A program made the position numbers and the translations under genes. From Chryseobacterium gleum (GTDB lineage Bacteria; Bacteroidota; Bacteroidia; Flavobacteriales_C; GCA-002722245), in NCBI GenBank assembly GCA_945903925.1, contig CAMDPJ010000022.1, positions 1-17,135 of the forward strand: a stretch of 17,135 nucleotides of DNA, read 5' to 3'. A model generated the notes under the pieces. The model did not search any database and was not told the origin of the DNA. It saw only the letters and a program-made list of their open reading frames with translations. Position 1 is the first letter of the stretch, and the number at the start of each line of letters is the position of its first letter. Shown in pieces: positions 7,970 to 13,860 of the stretch.

Positions 7970-9260
7970 ATTCCACCATTTCTAAATATACTTTCTGCCA
8001 ACCTTTCCAAGTGCCGAGATCGTTCATAGAATCGTTGTGCCACAAACTAATAAAGCAACCGTTTACTTTCTTAACCTCATCAATCAACGGACGAATATGT
8101 TCCATAGCCTTATCTGGCGAAACTTTTTGGTAATACTTCAAAGTTCCTTCCATCAAGGCAAAAGGAAATATTTTCAAAGAGGTTTCTACTTCTAAATCTA
8201 AATCATAAAAGAAAAACGGAGTGCACAAGCCAGCTCTAAAGCCATAATCAGATGCATAACCCATTGTGTAATCTTCTTGAATATCCAATTCTATTAAATC
8301 TCTGTAAGTGTCGGGCAAACGCATCTTTAAAAAATGTTGTCTACTCTTCTTTACCTCTCTATTCATCACCGAACTCAAACGCAACACCTCTTTCGTCAAT
8401 TGCTCTCTTTTACCGTTAGATCCGTAAGAAGGATGAATACCTATACTGGCATAATCTCCCAATGATTTTATCAAAGCCCTAAAACGCTTGCTTTGAATAG
8501 AAATATTTTTGTCATTTTCGCCATAATCACCCAGCAAGATGAAATACAAATACTCCAATTTATATTTCTTTTGCAGCTCTAGCTGAAAAGCATAAGTATC
8601 GTAGGGATCTTTCTGAGTACCCAACAAAACAGCGATACGCCCTTTAAATTCGGGAATATTGAGTTTGAGCAAGGACTTAGCAAATCCGCCCACTGTGCGC
8701 ACAAATCCTTTCTCTAAGATAGCGTAAGCATTATCTATATCGATGGAAGAAATGAAACGGTATTTCTTTGTGGGAAAAACTAAATTGGGGAATTTACTTT
8801 GCAACAAATCTTGAACAGTCTGCGCCCACTTGTTAATCACGGGTTGATGCAAAAAATTGTAATTGTAAGCCAAACTAATTGGCGCGTCAAATCTATCGTG
8901 TACATCTCTAATGTGAGGTAGATATTCTTCGTACCTACTTGCCAAGAAAAACGACGCTGAAAAAATATCGAAAGGCAAACATGATTTCGGTCCTACAGAG
9001 AAAAAAGCCTTGGTATCGTTCCAATTGAAAACAGTTATCTCTTGGTCGCTAATTCCCGTTTCAAACAACAATCCCTTTGCCTGCACAAACAATTCATCTC
9101 CAAAAGGCTGATATCCGTAGGTCAATTTAGCCCCCGAATAATTCAAATAACTTTCTTTATCAGAAGTTAATTCATACTCCACTCCATACACATCGCGAAA
9201 CAGAAGGTTAAAAATATATTTAACGCGTGGTGTTATTTTGGATGAGTAGATGAGAATCAT
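7947..9260 (-). CDS. Polysaccharide deacetylase family protein
   Basis: This 437-residue protein has an N-terminal alpha/beta region (about 1-160, resembling the domain that precedes Bacteroidota deacetylases) and a C-terminal NodB-like carbohydrate esterase region. SSIDIDNAY at 171-179 supplies the Asp pair of motif 1 (Asp174, Asp176). IGIHPSYGSN at 273-282 is the metal-binding His motif with His276. RLPDTYRDL at 314-322 corresponds to motif 3, and ISLWHND at 404-410 gives His408 of motif 5. Such enzymes remove N- or O-acetyl groups from glycans. There is no signal peptide, so it may act on a lipid-linked or cytosolic glycan. It is translated just before the overlapping FemAB-like gene. The family is clear, the substrate is not. 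Confidence 0.85.
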   Translation of the reverse strand: MILIYSSKITPRVKYIFNLLFRDVYGVEYELTSDKESYLNYSGAKLTYGYQPFGDELFVQAKGLLFETGISDQEITVFNWNDTKAFFSVGPKSCLPFDIFSASFFLASRYEEYLPHIRDVHDRFDAPISLAYNYNFLHQPVINKWAQTVQDLLQSKFPNLVFPTKKYRFISSIDIDNAYAILEKGFVRTVGGFAKSLLKLNIPEFKGRIAVLLGTQKDPYDTYAFQLELQKKYKLEYLYFILLGDYGENDKNISIQSKRFRALIKSLGDYASIGIHPSYGSNGKREQLTKEVLRLSSVMNREVKKSRQHFLKMRLPDTYRDLIELDIQEDYTMGYASDYGFRAGLCTPFFFYDLDLEVETSLKIFPFALMEGTLKYYQKVSPDKAMEHIRPLIDEVKKVNGCFISLWHNDSMNDLGTWKGWQKVYLEMVEYAKANGH

Positions 9261-9306
9261 TGGTTAAATTTAAGGAAGATATTGATGATTCACCCGATGA
9301 TGAAGT

Positions 9307-9612
9307 TTATTTACTTCGCTTTATTTTTTCAGGGTATTGTCGACAATCGAAAACATCCACAATGTAAATTTCCTTTGGAGTCACTTTATAAATCACTTTA
9401 AAATAGCCACTCACCAAAGAACGATAATCCTCTTTTCTATCTTTTAACAATGCTTCCATAGGCGCAGAATATTCAAAGTTTTCCAACTGATTGGTAGATT
9501 CAAATATTTTATCTTTTATTGATTGAGCTACTTTAACTGAAGCATTCTTCTTATAGAAATTATAAATCTTACGCAGCTCTTTATTAGCGGGGATAGTCCA
9601 TATGATTTTCAT
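9307..9612 (-). CDS. ParE/RelE-superfamily toxin
   Basis: This 101-residue protein has the ParE/RelE toxin layout: the N-terminal strand KIIWTIPAN, two helices (about 11-40), then a C-terminal sheet with YRSLVSGYFKVIYKV at 63-77 and IYIVDVFDCRQYP at 82-94. Conserved basic and aromatic positions are Arg64, Tyr75 and Arg91. It starts six bases after the stop of the antitoxin gene, so the two are cotranscribed with the antitoxin first. RelE-type members cut ribosome-bound mRNA and ParE-type members poison gyrase. The sequence looks more ParE-like, but I cannot settle the target by eye. It lacks signs of truncation. Confidence 0.85.
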   Translation of the reverse strand: MKIIWTIPANKELRKIYNFYKKNASVKVAQSIKDKIFESTNQLENFEYSAPMEALLKDRKEDYRSLVSGYFKVIYKVTPKEIYIVDVFDCRQYPEKIKRSK

Positions 9613-9618
9613 CGTGAA

Positions 9619-9846
9619 CTACCAATTTTTAGATTGCTTTTCTAAATCTTTTTGAGAAATAACCTGGCCTTTTTTAATAGCTTCTTCTGACTTATCAATT
9701 CGAGCGTAAAATTCTTCCAATGACATGGGAGATAACTCAACACTCTTTTTGGAGTTAACAAGCTTTTCTATCTTATTAATTAAAGACTCATCGTTAATAT
9801 GAATCAATGTTTCAATTAGGGTTAATTTTCTTGCTTGAATATTCAT
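9619..9846 (-). CDS. Antitoxin partner of the ParE/RelE toxin
   Basis: This small protein has 75 residues from the ATG at 9846, starting MNIQARKLTLIETLI. An in-frame ATG at 9867 would add seven residues, but it lies inside a consensus -7 promoter box (9865-9872), so the shorter start is preferred. The N-terminal half (INDESLINKIEKLV) looks like a short DNA-binding or dimerisation region of Bacteroidota ParD-like antitoxins. The C-terminal half (SLEEFYARIDKSEEAIKKG) is charged and helical and probably wraps the toxin. No named family is certain. The role is inferred mainly from size, order and spacing next to the toxin. Antitoxins of this kind usually repress their own promoter. Confidence 0.8.
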   Translation of the reverse strand: MNIQARKLTLIETLIHINDESLINKIEKLVNSKKSVELSPMSLEEFYARIDKSEEAIKKGQVISQKDLEKQSKNW

Positions 9847-9864
9847 AACACAAACATTTATTCT

Positions 9865-9872
9865 CAAATATA
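9865..9872 (-). promoter_or_regulatory. -7 box of the toxin-antitoxin operon
   Basis: The minus strand reads TATATTTG, an exact TAnnTTTG match, 18 bases before the antitoxin ATG at 9846. Twenty bases upstream is TTA rather than TTG. The predicted leader is about 12 bases, and the box excludes the longer antitoxin start. Confidence 0.5.
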
Positions 9873-9978
9873 CTAAGAAATGCTTTCGCAGGTAACTGTA
9901 ATTTCATTCCCTCTTGAAATAAATACCAACCATTCCTATTTTACTTAAAAAGGGATTCTTACTTGGCTTTTAAACCCT

Positions 9979-10167
9979 AGTAATTTCAAATTTAGTGAAG
10001 CGAATTTGAAATCATTTTTTATTCGCTTTCTATTGCTTTTTGTGTTCATATGAGCTGCGCCGAACAGGCATTTTAATGCCGATGCGTGCTATTTAAAGTA
10101 TAACTATCGCGATTAAAAATCGCTAAAATGGGGATTTCAGATTCGCTTCGCAAAATCTGAAATTACT
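9979..10167. repeat. 189-bp structured element with 35-bp inverted ends
   Basis: The gene-free stretch 9868-10206 is mostly this element. Arms 9979-10013 and 10133-10167 are inverted copies matching at 31 of 35 positions. Each arm folds alone into a 10-bp perfect stem (ATTTCAAATT with AATTTGAAAT; ATTTCAGATT with AATCTGAAAT) and a 10-base loop ending GAAGCG, after an AGTA foot. Of the four differences between arms, two are partners in one stem pair (A-T versus G-C) and two are in the loop. Between the arms lie small hairpins at 10067-10080 (GGCATT/AATGCC) and 10109-10123 (GCGATT/AATCGC). I see no coding sequence. In the remainder, 9868-9978 holds only the toxin-antitoxin promoter, and 10168-10206 holds nothing I recognise. 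Confidence 0.75.
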
Positions 10168-10206
10168 GGGTAAAGAAGTGCAGAAAAATTGTGTTTCTAA
10201 ATAAAC

Positions 10207-11334
10207 TCACACAAACTCTCCATAATTATTCTTATCAATCACCCTAAACTCCGAATTTTCATATGAACCACTAAAAGCACCTGGAAATTTCACCTTTTTT
10301 TTCTCGGCATTCCACTTAAATTCATAAGCGGACATCTTCCCATCTTTTTCTTCAATGTAATCAATTTCAGAACCATCAAAGGTGCGCCAGAAGTACGAGT
10401 TCACCCAGTTTCCATTATAACTGTTCTGCTTTAGGCGCTCTGATATCAAGAAATTTTCCCAAAGCGCTCCTTTGTCGGTTCGCAGTTCTAAAGGCTGAAA
10501 ATTCTTAATGATGGCATTGCGAATACCATTGTCCCAAAAATATATTTTTTTGCCTTTCTTAATTTCATTGCGATGATTTCTACTAAGCGCAGGAAGCTTG
10601 AAAACAACGAAGGATTTTTCTAATAAATCGATGTACTTCTCTACCGTTGCTGGGTCAACACCGCCCAACAATTGCGCAAGTTCGGTATAACTAACCTCAT
10701 TGCCCAATTGCAAAGCTAAAGCTTGCAGTAATTTATCTAACATGGAAGCTTTTTTTATTCCATCGATCATCAATAAATCTTTGTACAAATAGCTTCCACT
10801 TAAATCGCGTAAAGTCTTTTGTTCTTCGCCAATATTATTAATTACTTCAGGATAAAAACCATAAATTAAACGATGTTCGAGCAAACGACCTTCGGCTAAT
10901 TCTCCATGGTTTGCATTCATTTCGGCTATTGTAATGGGGTACAAATTGAATTCGTTTTTTCTACCCGTAAGCGGCTCATTCATTTTATTCCTCAACTCGA
11001 AGGCCGATGAACCTGTAGCAATTACTTGCACATCTTTAAGCGAATCGGTAATTAACTTTAATGTCTTACCTATGTTTTTAATTACTTGCGCTTCATCAAC
11101 AATCACCAATTTATTTTGGCCAATCAAAGCTTTTAGTTCGGTAGAGGTGGTGTTTTCTAATTTCAGCGCAATGTCACTTTCATCTGCATTCAGCCACAAA
11201 TAAGGTTTTTTGTATTCATTGGCAATAAAATGAAGAAGTGTAGTTTTACCCACTTGGCGCGGACCAATCAACAAAATAGCCTTCCCTTTAAAGAGGGCCT
11301 TTTTTAAGTTTTTGGTAATGGTTCTTTCTATCAT
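10207..11334 (-). CDS. AAA-type ATPase with DUF4143 domain
   Basis: This 375-residue protein has the layout of the widespread ATPase/DUF4143 family, of unsettled function. The Walker A motif GPRQVGKTT is at 24-32, Walker B LVIVDEAQ at 76-83 and the sensor segment ATGSSAFEL at 107-115. A winged-helix region follows (about 200-250: VSYTELAQLLGG, TVEKYIDLLEKSFVV). The C-terminal DUF4143 region has a PD-(D/E)xK-like pattern: WENFLISE (Glu293), SEIDYIEE (Asp325) and AYEFKW (Glu338, Lys340). All key residues look intact, so it may be an active nuclease-like ATPase. It stands alone, with a 64-bp palindrome over its promoter, which suggests self-regulation. The family is often accessory and horizontally spread. 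Confidence 0.93.
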   Translation of the reverse strand: MIERTITKNLKKALFKGKAILLIGPRQVGKTTLLHFIANEYKKPYLWLNADESDIALKLENTTSTELKALIGQNKLVIVDEAQVIKNIGKTLKLITDSLKDVQVIATGSSAFELRNKMNEPLTGRKNEFNLYPITIAEMNANHGELAEGRLLEHRLIYGFYPEVINNIGEEQKTLRDLSGSYLYKDLLMIDGIKKASMLDKLLQALALQLGNEVSYTELAQLLGGVDPATVEKYIDLLEKSFVVFKLPALSRNHRNEIKKGKKIYFWDNGIRNAIIKNFQPLELRTDKGALWENFLISERLKQNSYNGNWVNSYFWRTFDGSEIDYIEEKDGKMSAYEFKWNAEKKKVKFPGAFSGSYENSEFRVIDKNNYGEFV

Positions 11335-11353
11335 AATAAAGTCTGCTTTATTA

Positions 11354-11380
11354 CAAATATACCGAATTTAACGAATACAA
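11354..11380 (-). promoter_or_regulatory. Promoter of the DUF4143 ATPase gene
   Basis: On the minus strand TATATTTG (11361-11354) matches TAnnTTTG exactly and ends 19 bases before the ATG at 11334. TTG (11380-11378) lies 16 bases upstream, slightly close. The spacer and TTG fall inside the left half of the palindrome at 11362-11425, so a protein bound there would block RNA polymerase. Confidence 0.5.
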
Positions 11381-11425
11381 TCGTTTTTTTAGGCCTAATT
11401 TACCGATTACATTCGTTAAATTCGG
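11362..11425. promoter_or_regulatory. 64-bp palindrome, candidate operator
   Basis: The two 32-base halves, 11362-11393 and 11394-11425, are reverse complements at 26 of 32 positions and centre on AGGCCT. The outer 15 bases (CCGAATTTAACGAAT) are perfect. Each half carries two CGAAT motifs 9 bases apart, four in all. It lies between the radC stop (11437) and the ATPase start. Its overlap with the ATPase -33 region argues for an operator, but a terminator for an upstream transcript or a repeat element is possible. Confidence 0.6.
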
Positions 11426-11436
11426 CATAAAAAATC

Positions 11437-12144
11437 TTACATCATCCCCTCATCTGCAAAACTAAAATAGTCATCACCACAAAAAATAATGTGGTCGAGC
11501 AAGGAAATATCCATGAGTTTGGCTGATTCACGTACTTTATTGGTGAGGTTGATATCTTGCTGACTCGCTTTTTTATTAGCCGAAGGATGATTGTGCGCTA
11601 AGATGATGGAAGTGGCCATTTGATCGAGCGCCAACTTCATGATTACTTTAACATCGGCCACGACGCCCGAAACGCCGCCAATGCCGATTCGTTGTTTGCC
11701 AATTACTTTGTTGGCTGTGTTCAACAAAACCAGCCAGAACTCTTCTACTTTGAGTCCGGAAAAATCTTGCCTCAAGCAATTGAAAATATCGTTGCTACAA
11801 GTAATTTTCACCACTTCTTCTTGAGCTGAATTGTTGATGCGCGAGGCAATTTCAAGTGCTGCTAAAATATTTACAGCTTTGGCCGGACCAACACCTTTAA
11901 AGCGCTGCAAATCGTTAATGCTTACTTTCGATAAGCGACTTAAACTATTTTCATTGGCTTGTAGAATGCGGCGAGCTAAATCAACTGCGCTTTCATCTAA
12001 GTTTCCTGAACCTAGAATAATGGCCAGTAATTCAACGTCGGTAAGACTTTTCCGGCCGTTCGTTAGAAGTTTTTCACGTGGGCGGTCTTGCACAGACCAA
12101 TCTTTAATTGAGCTCTTTGAGCTTAGTTCGTTAGTTAGGTACAT
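11437..12144 (-). CDS. radC: RadC family JAMM-domain protein
   Basis: RadC-like proteins were once linked to DNA repair, but their biochemical role is unsettled. This one has 235 residues. The N-terminal UPF0758 region contains IKDWSVQDRPREKLL and LTDVELLAIILGSG (about 13-46). A helix-hairpin-helix motif, LQRFKGVGPAKAVNIL (79-94), probably binds DNA. The C-terminal JAMM metalloprotease-like domain has AHNHPSANKKASQQD at 183-197, giving the zinc-binding pattern His184-x-His186-x7-Ser194-x2-Asp197. The more usual HNHPSG is HNHPSA here. The start ATG at 12144 is the only plausible one, although it lies right after the rpsT terminator's U-run, so the gene has almost no leader of its own. Confidence 0.95.
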   Translation of the reverse strand: MYLTNELSSKSSIKDWSVQDRPREKLLTNGRKSLTDVELLAIILGSGNLDESAVDLARRILQANENSLSRLSKVSINDLQRFKGVGPAKAVNILAALEIASRINNSAQEEVVKITCSNDIFNCLRQDFSGLKVEEFWLVLLNTANKVIGKQRIGIGGVSGVVADVKVIMKLALDQMATSIILAHNHPSANKKASQQDINLTNKVRESAKLMDISLLDHIIFCGDDYFSFADEGMM

Positions 12145-12150
12145 ATAAAA

Positions 12151-12185
12151 AAATTAGGCTTCCCCAGAAAGGAGAAGCCTAATTT
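12151..12185 (-). terminator. Rho-independent terminator after rpsT
   Basis: A 12-bp perfect stem pairs 12151-12162 (AAATTAGGCTTC) with 12174-12185 (GAAGCCTAATTT) around an 11-base loop. On the minus strand the stem runs into TTTTATATG. It is 22 bases past the rpsT stop and only 6 bases before the radC ATG. Confidence 0.85.
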
Positions 12186-12206
12186 ACAATTTTATTCGAC
12201 TGAAGC

Positions 12207-12461
12207 CTATTTCGCTGCAGCAGTTTTTTTCATCAACTGAGATTTCAAGTTAGCCGCTTTGTTTTTGTGGATAACGTTTTTCTTAGCCAATTTATCAATC
12301 ATAGCGATTGTTGTTGGAGTAAGAGTTTCAACCTCCTTAACGTCTTCAGATTTTCTCACCTTTTTCAATGCGTTACGCATTGTTTTGTGTTGATACTTAT
12401 TACGATCGCGTTTTACTTCACTTGCTCTCGCTCTCTTTTTTGCCGACTTATGATTTGCCAT
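12207..12461 (-). CDS. rpsT: 30S ribosomal protein S20
   Basis: This 84-residue basic protein binds 16S rRNA early in 30S assembly. The N-terminus MANHKSAKKRARASEVKR is the S20 signature. The remainder is a helical bundle with the usual TMRNALKKV segment, the internal IDKLAKKNVIHKNKAANLKS stretch and an Ala/Lys-rich tail. The length is normal for the family. There is no convincing promoter of its own: TATCTTAG upstream differs from the -7 consensus and lacks a TTG. It may be transcribed with the tRNA-Glu gene 65 bases upstream. A strong terminator follows. Confidence 0.97.
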   Translation of the reverse strand: MANHKSAKKRARASEVKRDRNKYQHKTMRNALKKVRKSEDVKEVETLTPTTIAMIDKLAKKNVIHKNKAANLKSQLMKKTAAAK

Positions 12462-12526
12462 AACTTAATAATTCAATTTTTTTCTTTTTGCTAAGATACA
12501 CTTTACACCTTAACATTCATTTTTTG

Positions 12527-12598
12527 TAGCCCGTAGGGGAATCGAACCCCTGTTTACAGAATGAAAATCTGCTGTCCTAACCCCTAGACGAACGGGCC
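12527..12598 (-). tRNA. tRNA-Glu (anticodon UUC)
   Basis: The minus strand from 12598 folds into a full cloverleaf of 72 bases. The acceptor GGCCCGT pairs with ACGGGCT (with a G1-U72 wobble). The D arm is GTCTAGGGGTTAGGAC. The anticodon arm is GCAGA, loop TTTTCAT, TCTGT, with TTC at 34-36. The T arm is AGGGG, TTCGATT, CCCCT. The discriminator base is A, and CCA is not encoded. It lies between the mdh terminator and rpsT on the same strand. Confidence 0.96.
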
Positions 12599-12628
12599 AT
12601 AATGTCTCCTATTTTAAAAAACGGAAGG

Positions 12629-12657
12629 CAAAGGTACAAGAATTTTTAAATCTACAA
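12629..12657 (-). promoter_or_regulatory. Promoter of tRNA-Glu (and perhaps rpsT)
   Basis: On the minus strand TTTTG ends in TTG (12657-12655), followed after 18 bases by TACCTTTG (12636-12629), a full Bacteroidota-type promoter. Transcription should start about 24 bases before the tRNA 5' end. Confidence 0.65.
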
Positions 12658-12713
12658 AACCTATCCTAAAAAAAAATAAGAAAAAGTTCTATTAATCACT
12701 CCTTTACCCAATA

Positions 12714-12747
12714 AAAAGGGCTGTTGAAGCAAATCAACAGCCCTTTT
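12714..12747 (-). terminator. Rho-independent terminator after mdh
   Basis: A 14-bp perfect stem pairs 12714-12727 (AAAAGGGCTGTTGA) with 12734-12747 (TCAACAGCCCTTTT) around a 6-base loop. On the minus strand it ends in a U-run. It lies 21 bases past the malate dehydrogenase stop. Confidence 0.9.
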
Positions 12748-12768
12748 ATATTTTTCAAGAAGGAGCAA

Positions 12769-13706
12769 TTACGCTACTTTCTCCATATTGTCTAAAACAC
12801 TCATTACTTCTTTAACTGCAACTGCTGAATCAGCCAACAATTTTTTCTCATCGGCATTCAATTGCAATTCGATGATTTTCTCGATACCATTTTTTCCTAA
12901 GATCACTGGTACACCTAAAAAAACATCTTTCATTCCGTATTCACCTTCCAACCATGCACAAACTGGGAACACTCGTCTTTGGTCGCGAACGATAGCTTCT
13001 ACCATTTGAGCAGCTGCAGCACCGGGCGCATACCAAGCAGAAGTACCCATTAAGTTTACTAATTCACCACCACCTTTTTAGTTCTTTCCACGATAGCATC
13101 TAATTTATCTTTAGCTACTAACTCAGTTACTGGAATACCACCAACTGTTGTATATCTAGGAAGTGGAACCATTGTATCTCCGTGTCCGCCCATCAAGATA
13201 GCCTGAATATCTTTAGGAGAAACATTCAATTCGGTAGCTAAGAAAGCCTTGTAGCGAGCTGTATCTAAGATACCAGCCATACCCATCACTTTATTTTTGT
13301 GTGTTTTAGCTGTTAAGTAAGCGCAGTAAGTCATTACATCTAATGGATTTGAAACCACGATGATGATAGCGTTTGGAGAATTTTTAATTACATTTTCAGT
13401 TACCGATTTAACGATACCAGCGTTGGTAGCAATAAGGTCATCACGACTCATACCTGGTTTTCTTGGCAAACCAGAAGTAATTACAACTACATCAGAGTTA
13501 GCCGTTTTTGTGTAATCGTTAGTTGAACCAACAACTCTTGAATCATAATTATTGATTGGGGCAGTTTGCCACATATCCAATGATTTTCCTTCGGCTGTTC
13601 CTTCTTTGATGTCGAGAAGAACTACTTCATTAGCCAATTCTTTGTGAGCGATAACGTTTGCACATGTAGCACCTACGTTTCCTGCTCCTACTACGGTAAT
13701 TTTCAT
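12769..13706 (-). CDS. mdh: Malate dehydrogenase, interrupted by an apparent 1-base frameshift
   Basis: This is a lactate-dehydrogenase-like malate dehydrogenase (malate plus NAD+ to oxaloacetate, TCA cycle, cytosol). The first part, 13706-13059, encodes 215 residues: the Rossmann motif GAGNVGATCANV (7-18), Asp32 for NAD, the substrate loop PRKPGMSR with Arg82 and Arg88, NPLDVMTY, ILDTAR with Arg151, and GGHGDTMVPL with the catalytic His175. It then ends in a false VVVN-stop. The family's next residues (GGGELVNLMGTSAWYAPG) are encoded in the -1 frame and run to 12769. Restoring one A in the run at 13075-13079 would give a continuous protein of about 312 residues, the normal length. A sequencing or assembly error is likeliest, because the rest shows no decay. 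Confidence 0.93.
13075..13079 (-). other. Frameshift site in mdh (A5 homopolymer)
   Basis: The coding strand reads ACT, then five A, then GGTGGTGGTGAA. Six A would give Thr-Lys-Lys-Gly-Gly-Gly-Glu in frame; five give Lys-Lys-Val-Val-Val-Asn and a TAG at 13061-13059. The loss of one A in a homopolymer is the simplest reading. Confidence 0.85.
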
Positions 13707-13743
13707 ATTTATAAATTTAATTGTACTTTATTTTGGAAGGCTT

Positions 13744-13775
13744 CAAAACTACATCATTTCCGCAAAAAATCACAA
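13744..13775 (-). promoter_or_regulatory. Promoter of mdh
   Basis: On the minus strand TTG (13775-13773) is followed after 21 bases by TAGTTTTG (13751-13744), an exact TAnnTTTG match within the usual spacing. It predicts a leader of about 30 bases before the ATG at 13706. Confidence 0.5.
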
Positions 13776-13860
13776 AATAAAACGAGAAAATAATATGATG
13801 CAAGGCAACTAATTGTTAAATTCACGTCTAGATATTGAATAACCCACCAAAACTTTAGAT

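Noticed and set aside
9261..9306. Plus-strand acidic peptide-like reading in the gap before the toxin gene's end
   Set aside because: Very short, with no start codon or ribosome site; probably chance.
11362..11425. Palindrome as a Rho-independent terminator for radC
   Set aside because: It lies just past the radC stop and could form a hairpin, but it is long and A/T-rich with no clear U-run at its end, and it overlaps the ATPase promoter; an operator is preferred.
12462..12526. Separate promoter for rpsT
   Set aside because: TATCTTAG departs from TAnnTTTG and has no TTG at the right distance; read-through from the tRNA-Glu promoter is more likely.
13059..13080. Programmed -1 frameshifting as the normal way to make malate dehydrogenase
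   Set aside because: The heptamer is T AAA AAG, not the canonical A AAA AAG, and the enzyme is not known to need it; a lost homopolymer base is simpler. Kept only as an alternative.
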